Below are positions 45,558 through 53,795 of a DNA stretch of 64,000 nt, piece by piece (position 1 is the first letter of the stretch; the number at the start of each line of letters is the position of its first letter). The DNA is taken from positions 62,001-126,000 of the forward strand of contig NZ_CP133089.1 of NCBI RefSeq assembly GCF_030908405.1. Reading direction: 5' to 3'. The position numbers were made by a program, and so were the translations under genes. The stretch is from Aminobacterium sp. MB27-C1 (GTDB lineage: Bacteria; Synergistota; Synergistia; Synergistales; Aminobacteriaceae). The notes beneath the pieces were generated by a model. That model saw nothing but the letters and a program-made list of their open reading frames with translations, did not search any database and was not told the origin of the DNA.

Positions 45558-46553
45558 ATGAAAACGTTGTTATTGAGCCAAGATGAAATCAAAGAGCTTA
45601 TCACAATGAAAGACGTAGTAGAAGCCTGCGACAAAACCTTCCAAGGTATGGGCGATGGAACTGTTGTAAACCCCACAAAAGTTAACCTTGATCTCGGAGA
45701 AACGGCACCATTCCCACCATATAGCGGATTTATGAACGCTATGCCAGCTTACGTCGGATGGTCAGACACGGCAGGCATAAAATGGGCCGGAGGTTTCCTA
45801 GGAGAACGTAAAAAGGCTGGCCTTCCCTATATTACCTCTCTTATTATGCTTATTAATCCCCAAATGGGCAACTTTACGGCTGTATTAGACGGATCTTATA
45901 TTACAAATATGCGTACCGGTGCGCAAACTGCTGTTTCCCTCAAATATCTTTATCCCAAAAAATCTCTTCGTTTAAGCCTTTATGGAGCCGGAATGCAGGG
46001 ACATACCCAGACAATGGCTATTTCTGAACTTTTCGATTTAGAGGAAGTACGTGTATACGACATTAGCAAAGCTTCTGCAGAGCGTTACGCTTCTGATATG
46101 GAGCCATATGTGAAAGGAAAAATTCACATTGCCGAAACACCTGAAGAGGCTGCCGATGGTGGTGACGTAGCAGTTTGTGTAACTCAGTCTAAAGAAAAAT
46201 TCTTTAAAAATGAGTGGTTTAAACCAGGCAAATTGCTTTTCCCCATGGGCTCTTACCAGGAATGTGACAACGATTGCATATTAAACGCTGATAAGATCAT
46301 TGTTGATCACATTGGACAGACCCTTCACCGTGGAGCCCTTGCCGAGCTCGGTATAGCCGGAAGAATTACAGAAAAAGACATTTATTCTACCATTGGCGAA
46401 CTGGCCGCAGGGAAGAAAAAGGCATCAGTTGCTGACGGTGAAAAAATCCTTTGTATTCCTATTGGAACAGGTGCTATGGATATTGGCGTTGCTTCTGTTG
46501 TTCTTGAGCGCGCACGTAAGAATAACATTGGAGGGACGTATGAATTCGTGTAA
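45558..46553 (+). CDS. Ornithine cyclodeaminase/mu-crystallin family enzyme
   Basis: A 331-residue NAD(P)-dependent protein. NPTKVNLDLGETAPFPPYSG and MPAYVGWSDTAGIKWAGGF form the substrate domain; LDGSYITNMRTGAQTAVSLKYL and LYGAGMQGHTQTMAI (Rossmann motif) are diagnostic. Family members include ornithine cyclodeaminase, alanine dehydrogenase, ketimine reductases and lysine cyclodeaminase, so it forms or breaks a C-N bond next to a carboxylate. ATG 45558 follows AAGGGGGA. It heads the operon carrying a TRAP importer and Grd proteins and probably processes the same imported amino or imino acid. Confidence 0.87.
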   Translation: MKTLLLSQDEIKELITMKDVVEACDKTFQGMGDGTVVNPTKVNLDLGETAPFPPYSGFMNAMPAYVGWSDTAGIKWAGGFLGERKKAGLPYITSLIMLINPQMGNFTAVLDGSYITNMRTGAQTAVSLKYLYPKKSLRLSLYGAGMQGHTQTMAISELFDLEEVRVYDISKASAERYASDMEPYVKGKIHIAETPEEAADGGDVAVCVTQSKEKFFKNEWFKPGKLLFPMGSYQECDNDCILNADKIIVDHIGQTLHRGALAELGIAGRITEKDIYSTIGELAAGKKKASVADGEKILCIPIGTGAMDIGVASVVLERARKNNIGGTYEFV

Positions 46554-46635
46554 CAAGTAGCGTCACAATGCATGATGGGTGTCATATGGCGAGTGTGACA
46601 CCCATATTTAAAAAGTCGAGAGGGGAGGGAATTAC

Positions 46636-47178
46636 ATGTCTGAACCGAAGGGCCTTTTTAGCAATATTTTGCATTGGGCGGGACAAGCCCAAGATATGGT
46701 ACTTGTTTTCCTTATGTCGTTTATTGCTATTCTCGTTTTTGGCCAGGTTGTTTTAAGATACGTATTTAAAGCGCCTCTTATGGGAATAGAGGAATTGCTT
46801 CTTTTTCCTACCACATGGGCCTACCTCATAGGCTCCATCAAAGCTTCAGCTGATAAGAATCAAATAGTAGCCCGCGTGCTTGAAGTTTTTATGAAAAAAC
46901 AAAAAACAATCTATTTAGTACGAACTGTTGCTTCTGTTTTAAGTGGGATCGTTCTTATCTGGCTTTCCTACTGGGGATATGACTATCTTAAATATGCGTT
47001 GAGAGTGCAAAAAGAGAGTCCAACTCTTTTTATCCCCATGATATGGTCTGAAGCTTTGGTTTTTATAAGCATGGCTTGTATGACTTTTTACACCGTTCTT
47101 GAATTTTTAGAACACCTCAATAGTTTTGTCCACACACCCAAAGATATGTTGGCCCAAACGGAAGAGGAGGTTTTTTAA
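46636..47178 (+). CDS. dctQ: TRAP transporter small membrane subunit (DctQ-like)
   Basis: A 180-residue four-span protein: VFLMSFIAILVFGQVVLRYVFK and GIEELLLFPTTWAYLIGS are typical of DctQ. It partners the large subunit whose ATG follows its stop directly (TAA then ATG). GGGGAGGG lies upstream of the ATG. With DctM and the DctP protein at 50139 it forms a sodium-driven importer. Confidence 0.9.
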   Translation: MSEPKGLFSNILHWAGQAQDMVLVFLMSFIAILVFGQVVLRYVFKAPLMGIEELLLFPTTWAYLIGSIKASADKNQIVARVLEVFMKKQKTIYLVRTVASVLSGIVLIWLSYWGYDYLKYALRVQKESPTLFIPMIWSEALVFISMACMTFYTVLEFLEHLNSFVHTPKDMLAQTEEEVF

Positions 47179-48483
47179 ATGATATCTGTTGCACTTGTAG
47201 CGTTGCTTATTCTTGTTGTATTCCTCTCCTTTGGAGTGCCTTTGCCTTTCTGCTTTGGTGGAGCCCTCATGTATATGAGTATTGTCGGCGGAGTTTCAAT
47301 GAAAGGTATGATGATGTGGGGGTTGCAACAAATTTTAAGTCCAGTTCTTTTGTGTGTTCCTCTATTTATCTTTGCAGGAAGCCTCATGAGTCAAAGTGGC
47401 ATTGCGAAATATCTTCTTGACTTAGTTGATGTTTTTGTCGGACGAGTACGTGGTGGTTTAGGTGTTGTAGCCGCTATAAGCTGTGCCATTATTGGAGCTA
47501 TTTCAGGCAGTGGCTTTACGGGTGTTGCAGCAACTGGCCCCATTCTCATTCCACGCATGGTCGAGCAGGGGTATCCAAGAGGATATGCAACAGCACTAGT
47601 TACCGACTCTTCAATTTTGGGACTTCTTATTCCTCCAAGCGTCATTATGATCGTTTATGGGTGGGTAACAGAAACGTCGATATTAGCGTGCTTTTTAGCG
47701 ACAGTTGGTCCCGGAATTCTTGTCACCATTCTTTTTTCTGTAATCAACCTTGTATGGGCCAAGCATTTTCCTCTTAAACTGGAACCTGAACTTAAAAAAG
47801 AAGAAAAGGTACGCGAAATAGCCCGTCGTGGTTGGAAGGCCTTACCTGCTCTTATGATGCCCGTTATTATTCTTGGCGGTATCTATGGAGGCATTATGAC
47901 TCCTACAGAAGCGGCGGCAGTTGCCGTTATCTATGCTATCCCAGTAGGATTTTTGATTTATAAAGGTCTTAAAGCTAAAAATTATTACGAAGTGGCCAGA
48001 GATTCCGCTATCTCGGTAGGATCAATCATGGTTATGATCTTGTGCAGCCTCATGTTGAGTCAAACCTTTGTTATGCTGCAAATTCCTCAGGCTATTGTCA
48101 AAGCCATGTTCGGAATTACCCAGAGTAAGGTCATACTTTTAATTCTTATTAATTTCCTTCTTTTCTTTATCGGAATGATAGTTAACGACCTTACGGGAGT
48201 TATTCTGGTTGCCCCTCTGCTTTTACCTCTGGCTCAGGCCATTGGAATTCATCCGATTCACTTTGCTTCAATTCTCGGAGTTAATCTTGCAGTTGGCGGT
48301 GTTACCCCTCCCTATGCAAGCATTCTCTATCTGGGAATGAAAATAGGTAATGTGGAGTTCGTAGAAATATTGCGACCTGCCATGACTTTCCTCCTGTTAG
48401 GGTATGTACCTGTGATGATCCTTACGACATTTTGGCCGGCGCTATCGCTCTTCCTGCCTGGTCTCATGGGGTATGTGCAGTAG
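47179..48483 (+). CDS. dctM: TRAP transporter large membrane subunit (DctM-like)
   Basis: A 434-residue protein with about 12 spans. Hallmarks: FGVPLPFCFGGALMYMS, CAIIGAISGSGFTGVAATGPILIPRM, DSSILGLLIPPSVIMIVYG, GGIMTPTEAAAVAVIYA and the C-terminal GVNLAVGGVTPPYASILYLG. It uses sodium to carry a carboxylate-bearing substrate. Immediate neighbours suggest an amino-acid-like substrate, not a C4-dicarboxylate. Confidence 0.93.
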   Translation: MISVALVALLILVVFLSFGVPLPFCFGGALMYMSIVGGVSMKGMMMWGLQQILSPVLLCVPLFIFAGSLMSQSGIAKYLLDLVDVFVGRVRGGLGVVAAISCAIIGAISGSGFTGVAATGPILIPRMVEQGYPRGYATALVTDSSILGLLIPPSVIMIVYGWVTETSILACFLATVGPGILVTILFSVINLVWAKHFPLKLEPELKKEEKVREIARRGWKALPALMMPVIILGGIYGGIMTPTEAAAVAVIYAIPVGFLIYKGLKAKNYYEVARDSAISVGSIMVMILCSLMLSQTFVMLQIPQAIVKAMFGITQSKVILLILINFLLFFIGMIVNDLTGVILVAPLLLPLAQAIGIHPIHFASILGVNLAVGGVTPPYASILYLGMKIGNVEFVEILRPAMTFLLLGYVPVMILTTFWPALSLFLPGLMGYVQ

Positions 48484-48516
48484 TAAGTGCCGTGTTTGTA
48501 AAGGAGAGTGAAAAGC

Positions 48517-50124
48517 GTGACCCTTTGTCGAAATCGAACGAGACTCGTTAGTCTTTTTGATTCACTCGGTCCCATAATGACCGGACCTTCAAGTTCTCAT
48601 ACAGCAGGAGTTCTTCGCATTGGACGTATGGGATGTTCCTTTCTTGGAGGAGAACCGGAAAAAGTAGACCTCTTTTTCTACGGGGCGCTGGCTGAAACCT
48701 ATAAAGGGCACATGAGTGACTCTGCCATAGTTGGTGGCTTACTTGGTATGCATGAGGATTCGCCTGAGATAGGTGATGCTTTGGCTATTGCGGAGCAAAA
48801 AAATATCCCCGTATCTTATCACCTGGAACCACTGTCAGAGAGGAATCCTAACACAGTAGATATGCTGCTAACCGATAAAAAGCATTCTGTTCGTGTTGTT
48901 GGAATCTCAGTCGGTGGTGGCGAGATTCTCATGACAGAGTTGGAAGGATACCCGATCTCTTTACGTGGAAGTGAAGACGGAGTTGTCTTTATTGCCGAAA
49001 GTGATTTTTCAATAAAAACGCTTTCGGAGGTTTTAAAAGTCTCTGTTATCTCTTGCGAGAAGAGCGTTTCTTCTGATTCAAATGTTAAGGATTGTTTATA
49101 TACCTGCCTTACAGAAAAGAGTTTAAAAAAAGAACAACTCAATGAACTGGAAAAGGTTACGGGGATTAAGAGAGTATTTTCTCTTTCTAGCTTGCTTGAT
49201 TATAAATTGAAAGACGATATGCCTCTTTTCTCCTCATTTCAGGGATGGATCGATTACGCTTCATCGCACCAGATATCTTTAGCTGAAGCTGCCATAGCCT
49301 ACGAAACAAAAAGAAGTGGTCTGACAAAAGAGTTTATACGCTCAAAAATTCAAGATGCATGGAAGGTTATGAGTCAATCAGTTTCTGATGGGATGAAAGA
49401 AAATTTGACTCTACTGGGAAATCTTATGCCTCATGATGAAGGTTTGAAGCTTATGAAATTAGTGGAACAAAAACGGGCTCTGTCTGGACCTACAGTTGGC
49501 AAATCCATAGCAAGAGCATTAGGAGTAATGACTCTCAATGGGTGTATGGGGTGTGTTGTGGCAGCGCCAACGGCCGGATCATGTGGAGTGTTGTCAGGGG
49601 CTCTCTTCACAGCAGCGGAGTACTTGAATTCAGAAAGCTCTCAGATAGAAGATGCTTTGCTCGTTGCAGCAATGGTCGGAGCCTTAATTGCTATGAGAGC
49701 TCCTGTTTCCGGCGCGCTAGGTGGGTGCCAGTCAGAGATTGGTGTTGCTTCGGCTATGACTGCATCTGCGTTGGCACAGCTTTCTGGCGGATCAGAGAGT
49801 CAGATTGTACATGCAGCATCTCTGGCCTTGAAAAACATTCTGGGGCTTATCTGCGATCCCGTAGCTGGACCAGTAGAAATTCCGTGTATCAAGCGTAATG
49901 CCATTGGTGTTGCTAACGCATATGCAGCTGGCGATATGGCGGTTGCGGGCATAGAAAGCATCATTCCGCCAGACGAAGTAGTAGGTGCTCTCATCAATGT
50001 TCAAAAGCTTCTACCTGTTGAATTAAGGGGAAGTATGCGTGGTGGTTTGGCTTCAACGCCTACAGCGGAGAAGCTTAAAGAAAAATGGTTCGCAAAATTG
50101 GCAGCAAAGAGTCACAAATCATAA
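48517..50124 (+). CDS. L-serine ammonia-lyase (iron-sulfur, single chain)
   Basis: A 535-residue fused beta-alpha L-serine dehydratase. Beta domain: SLFDSLGPIMTGPSSSHTAG and FYGALAETYKGHMSD; an ACT-like middle; alpha domain from about 270 with GCMGCVVAAPTAGSCGVLSG, APVSGALGGCQSEIG and LICDPVAGPVEIPCIKRNA, whose cysteines hold the [4Fe-4S] cluster. It converts serine to pyruvate and ammonia. GTG 48517 has proper spacing to AAGGAG; the in-frame GTG at 48508 lies on the site. Located between the TRAP subunits and DctP, so serine or a serine-like compound may be an intermediate of this pathway. Confidence 0.94.
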   Translation: MTLCRNRTRLVSLFDSLGPIMTGPSSSHTAGVLRIGRMGCSFLGGEPEKVDLFFYGALAETYKGHMSDSAIVGGLLGMHEDSPEIGDALAIAEQKNIPVSYHLEPLSERNPNTVDMLLTDKKHSVRVVGISVGGGEILMTELEGYPISLRGSEDGVVFIAESDFSIKTLSEVLKVSVISCEKSVSSDSNVKDCLYTCLTEKSLKKEQLNELEKVTGIKRVFSLSSLLDYKLKDDMPLFSSFQGWIDYASSHQISLAEAAIAYETKRSGLTKEFIRSKIQDAWKVMSQSVSDGMKENLTLLGNLMPHDEGLKLMKLVEQKRALSGPTVGKSIARALGVMTLNGCMGCVVAAPTAGSCGVLSGALFTAAEYLNSESSQIEDALLVAAMVGALIAMRAPVSGALGGCQSEIGVASAMTASALAQLSGGSESQIVHAASLALKNILGLICDPVAGPVEIPCIKRNAIGVANAYAAGDMAVAGIESIIPPDEVVGALINVQKLLPVELRGSMRGGLASTPTAEKLKEKWFAKLAAKSHKS

Positions 50125-50138
50125 AGGAGGCGGTAACA

Positions 50139-51155
50139 GTGAAAAAGTTTTTTGCAGCGTTGTTGGGGATTTCTTTTGTTTTCGCAGCTCTCTCTATGGT
50201 CGGTGGGCAGGCTATGGCTAAAGAAAAATCGTATACGTGGAAAATCTCTCATATCCGCCCGGCAGATACGGCAATTGACAAAGATGTGAAATGGTTTGCA
50301 GAGAAATTAGAGCAGGAATCCAATGGTCGTATCAAGCTTCAGATATTTGATAATGCTCAGCTTGGCGATTACACCGTTGTACACGAGAGAGTCAGTGTAG
50401 GCGCTGTAGAAATGGCTATTCAGCCAGTTGTTACAACCGCTGATAAAATGCTTCAGATTCTTAACCTTCCTTATATTGTTAGTGACTGGGAAGGCGTTAA
50501 GAAAAACTATGTAAGCGGTACGCCTCTTATGAATTGGGCTGCTGAAAGATATGCCAAACAGGATCTCAAAATTATTAGCGTATGGCCAGTCTATTTTGGT
50601 GGAACTGCTCTTATGAAAGAACCTAACAAACCTGGAGATCCTTCAGTATCCAAGGGGTTGAAGGTTCGTGTCCCGACTCAAAAGGCTTTTGAATTGTTAG
50701 CTGATGCACAGGGATATATGGCAACTCCTCTTGCATTTGCAGAAACATTTACAGCTTTGCAGACAGGTATCGTTGATGGTGCTTTTGGTGCTGGTGCTGA
50801 AGGCTATTATGCAAATTTCCGTGACATTATCAAATGCTACGTTCCATCAAATACACATTTTGAACAGTGGTATCTCATTATGAATATGGAGCTTTGGAAC
50901 TCTCTTTCCAAAGAAGATCAGGCACTTATCTCCAAATTGGCTCTTGAAATGGAAAATCGCCGAGTAGCTCAGGCTGAAGCAGATCAGGCTGCCAATGAGA
51001 AACGTATGGAAGATTACGGAATCAACGTTATACGTTTAAGCGGAGAAGAGCTAGGAGTTTTGACTCAGAACGCACGTGAAAAAGTATGGCCCGAGATGAG
51101 AAAAATATTGGGAGAAAAGAATTTCGACGAGGCAGTAAAACTCGTTCTCGATTAG
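50139..51155 (+). CDS. dctP: TRAP transporter substrate-binding protein (DctP-like)
   Basis: A 338-residue exported binding protein: signal peptide with cleavage after AMA (near residue 26), WKISHIRPADTAIDKDVKWFAEKL, GRIKLQIFDNAQLGDYTVVHERVSVG, KGLKVRVPTQKAFELLADAQG and TALQTGIVDGAFGAGAEG. The conserved Arg of KVRVPT normally pairs with the substrate carboxylate. GTG 50139 after AAAGGAGG; earlier in-frame codons lie within the serine dehydratase gene. Unusual gene order: binding protein is separated from dctQM by the dehydratase. Confidence 0.92.
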   Translation: MKKFFAALLGISFVFAALSMVGGQAMAKEKSYTWKISHIRPADTAIDKDVKWFAEKLEQESNGRIKLQIFDNAQLGDYTVVHERVSVGAVEMAIQPVVTTADKMLQILNLPYIVSDWEGVKKNYVSGTPLMNWAAERYAKQDLKIISVWPVYFGGTALMKEPNKPGDPSVSKGLKVRVPTQKAFELLADAQGYMATPLAFAETFTALQTGIVDGAFGAGAEGYYANFRDIIKCYVPSNTHFEQWYLIMNMELWNSLSKEDQALISKLALEMENRRVAQAEADQAANEKRMEDYGINVIRLSGEELGVLTQNAREKVWPEMRKILGEKNFDEAVKLVLD

Positions 51156-51167
51156 TAAATGTTTTAG

Positions 51168-51193
51168 GCAGGGGCTTCAAGCCCCTGCTTTTC
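51168..51193 (+). terminator. Intra-operon hairpin after dctP
   Basis: 8-10-bp GC-rich stem (GCAGGGGC / GCCCCTGC, extendable by AA/TT) with a 5-base loop and TTTTC. Probably a partial attenuator, since AAGGAGG of the next gene follows directly. Confidence 0.65.
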
Positions 51194-51207
51194 AAGGAGG
51201 AAGTATC

Positions 51208-52479
51208 ATGGCTGAATCGTTGCTGACTATTCTTAAAAAAGAAGTTAATCCTGCGCTTGGATGTACTGGTCCAACCTCTGTTTCTTTTGCGACAAGTGTT
51301 GCTCGTGCAGCTGTTGGTGGAGAAGTTGAGTCTGTCACTGTTGTAATGGATAGAGATACGTATAAAAATTCCATCGCTGTAGGTATTCCTGGAACAAAAC
51401 TTATGGGACTCGACATTGCAGCATCTCTTGGTGCTGTAGCTGGCGACGCTGAGGCTGGACTTGAAGTTTTGCATAACGTGACAGAAGAAGATGAAAAAAA
51501 AGCTGTTGATATGTTACCTAAAACTCTTATTTCTATTGATTGGAGTCGTAAAGAAGTCGGTCTCTACATTGATGCTAGCGTAAAAACTACAAAGGGCATT
51601 GGTCAAGCAGTCATCGTCAAAACGCATACAAATGTAGTTCTTGTCAAAGCTAACGATGAAACGATATTAAGCAAACCTGTAGAAGAAAAGGCCTCTTCCG
51701 ATTATTCAAAAGACGCTATTCTTTCTTACGTCCTTAAAGATCTTTATACATTTGCTTTAAATGAACCTGTTGAGAATTTATACTTCCTCCATAATGCCAT
51801 TTCCATGAATGAAAGCCTGGCTCTTGCTGGCCTTGAGCAGCAGGCAGGCGGTCGTTTTGGTCAAGGTTTTCTTGATTATCCTTACGCCAATTCGATAACT
51901 AAGGCAAAAGCCCTTACTGCAGCTGCATCAGATGCCCGTATGGACGGGGTAGGCTTGCCTGCCATGAGTTGTGCGACCAGTGGAAATGTTGGCATTACAG
52001 CTTCCCTTCCTCTCGTTGTTATGGCTCGCGAACTTGAAGCGAACCAAGAAGTTCTCATTCGAGCACTCGCCTTGAGCTTTCTTGTAACGATTTATCTGAA
52101 GAGTCATATTGGTCGTCTTTCTCCCATGTGTGCCTGTGCAATAGCAGCAGGATTGGGTGTAGCAGCAGGTATGGTGGTGGAATTAGGCGGTTCTTTCGAA
52201 CAGGTCGAAAAGGCCATTAATACCGTTGTGGGAAGTATTGGCGGAGTTTTATGCGATGGAGCAAAACTTGGTTGTGCAATGAAATTGGCAAATGCAGTAG
52301 GGACGGCTATCGAATCTGCATATCTTGCAATGAACGATATATCCATTCGTCCAGGCGATGGCCTTGTCTGTGAAAGGGCAGATGACACTATAGCTATTCT
52401 TGGCCGAATAGCGAGAAGGGGTATGGCACCTGCCGACGAAGAAATGTGTCGCGCCATTATTGAACGCGAACAGGCTTAG
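51208..52479 (+). CDS. CyuA/UPF0597-family Fe-S lyase, second copy
   Basis: A 423-residue paralogue of the protein at 35993: NPALGCTGPTSVSFATSVARAA, IAVGIPGTKLMGLDI, AASDARMDGVGLPAMSCATSGNVGIT, GRLSPMCACAIAAGLGVAAG and GVLCDGAKLGCAMKLA. Thr-Glu-Pro of the first copy is Thr-Gly-Pro here, so the substrate may differ. The Cys positions likely ligate a [4Fe-4S] cluster. Position in the Grd operon suggests a beta- or alpha,beta-elimination on the imported substrate or on a product. AAGGAGG precedes the ATG; grdE starts 12 bases after its stop. Confidence 0.88.
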   Translation: MAESLLTILKKEVNPALGCTGPTSVSFATSVARAAVGGEVESVTVVMDRDTYKNSIAVGIPGTKLMGLDIAASLGAVAGDAEAGLEVLHNVTEEDEKKAVDMLPKTLISIDWSRKEVGLYIDASVKTTKGIGQAVIVKTHTNVVLVKANDETILSKPVEEKASSDYSKDAILSYVLKDLYTFALNEPVENLYFLHNAISMNESLALAGLEQQAGGRFGQGFLDYPYANSITKAKALTAAASDARMDGVGLPAMSCATSGNVGITASLPLVVMARELEANQEVLIRALALSFLVTIYLKSHIGRLSPMCACAIAAGLGVAAGMVVELGGSFEQVEKAINTVVGSIGGVLCDGAKLGCAMKLANAVGTAIESAYLAMNDISIRPGDGLVCERADDTIAILGRIARRGMAPADEEMCRAIIEREQA

Positions 52480-52491
52480 GAGGAGTAAAAG

Positions 52492-53784
52492 ATGGAAACC
52501 TTGAAGCTGAGACGAATTAAAGTAGCAGACGTGCAATTTGGTTCAGTTACAGAAATTCAGGGAAAAACGCTTTTTATCAATAAAGAAGAACTCATCTCTC
52601 TTCTGCTCGAAGATAAACAGCTTCAAAGTGTTGATGTTAAGTTGGCGAGGCCCGGGGAAAGCAAACGAATAGTTCCTGTAAAAGATGTGATTGAACCACG
52701 GACAAAATTAGACGAAAAGACATACACCTTCCCGGGCTTTTTTTGTGATCCCGATTTTATTTCTGGTCGAGGAACGACTATTGTCCTTGATGGTGCTGCC
52801 ATCGTAACGTCAGGAAAACTTGTCAATTTTCAGGAAGGGCTTATCGACATGTCTGGCAAAGGGGCAGAGTATAGTGTCTTTTCGAAGAAAAATAATATTG
52901 TGCTTCTCTTCGAGCCCGTTCCTGGCCTGGGAAAACATGAACATGAACGAAGTGTACGGAACGGCGGAGTGAAAGCTGCTCGCTTCATTGCCGAAGCTGT
53001 TAAAAATTTCGGGGAATATGAAGAGGCAGAATATCCTGCAGCAACATTACTTGAACTTCTAGGTAGCAATGCTGCATTACCAAAGGTCGTCTATATTTGT
53101 CAGACCATCGCTCAGGGCCTGCTTCATGACAATTACTTTTATGGACTCAATGCCCAGGGGTGTCTTCCTGTGCTTATGAATCCAACGGAGCTTATGGACG
53201 GAGCAGTGGTAAGCGGAAACTGTGCGGCCCCCTGCCACAAGCACACCACTTACCACCACCAGAACAATCCCATTATAGAAGACCTTCTCTCTGAACACGA
53301 GAAAAAAATAACATTTCTTGGAGTTATCGTTGCACCTGTTCGTACTGCTTTTGTGGAAAAGGAAAGAATCTGTAATCAGGTTTTTAAGATAGCTCAGATG
53401 ATAGGAGCGGAAGGAGCCATTGTCTCTGAAGATGGAGGCGGCAATCCTGAAGCTGATCTTATGATGCTCACGAGACTCTTTGAAAAGAATGGCATAAAAA
53501 CTGTGTTGGTGACAGATGAATATGCTGGCTCTGATGGCGCTTCTGCCGGTCTCGCCGATGTAACGCCTGAAGCTGATGCTGTTGTGACGAATGGAAACGG
53601 TAATGAGCGAGTAATTCTTCCTCCTATGGATGAAGTTATTGGGCACATTGAATGTGTTGATGTAATTACTGGCGGTCATTCGGGAAGTTTGCTTCCTGAT
53701 GGGTCAGTTGCTATGGAAATAGCTGGCATCATGGGGTCGACGAACGAATTAGGAACAGAAAACCTCACCACTTGGGCCATATAG
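52492..53784 (+). CDS. grdE: Glycine/sarcosine/betaine reductase-type component B, pyruvoyl proprotein (GrdE-like)
   Basis: A 430-residue GrdE/GrdG/GrdI-family proprotein. In the characterised enzymes it is cleaved before a Cys that becomes a pyruvoyl group, giving two subunits of about 25 and 22 kDa. The processing region is visible as SGNCAAPCHKHTTYHHQNNP with Cys244 and Cys248 as candidates, consistent with that split. Later: ADAVVTNGNGNERVILPPMD and DVITGGHSGSLLPDGS. Together with GrdB it binds the substrate amine and cleaves the C-N bond. Stop at 53784; grdB starts 11 bases later behind AGGAGG. Whether the substrate is glycine, an N-methyl glycine or another compound is not decidable from sequence. 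Confidence 0.93.
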   Translation: METLKLRRIKVADVQFGSVTEIQGKTLFINKEELISLLLEDKQLQSVDVKLARPGESKRIVPVKDVIEPRTKLDEKTYTFPGFFCDPDFISGRGTTIVLDGAAIVTSGKLVNFQEGLIDMSGKGAEYSVFSKKNNIVLLFEPVPGLGKHEHERSVRNGGVKAARFIAEAVKNFGEYEEAEYPAATLLELLGSNAALPKVVYICQTIAQGLLHDNYFYGLNAQGCLPVLMNPTELMDGAVVSGNCAAPCHKHTTYHHQNNPIIEDLLSEHEKKITFLGVIVAPVRTAFVEKERICNQVFKIAQMIGAEGAIVSEDGGGNPEADLMMLTRLFEKNGIKTVLVTDEYAGSDGASAGLADVTPEADAVVTNGNGNERVILPPMDEVIGHIECVDVITGGHSGSLLPDGSVAMEIAGIMGSTNELGTENLTTWAI

Positions 53785-53795
53785 GAGGACAGACG

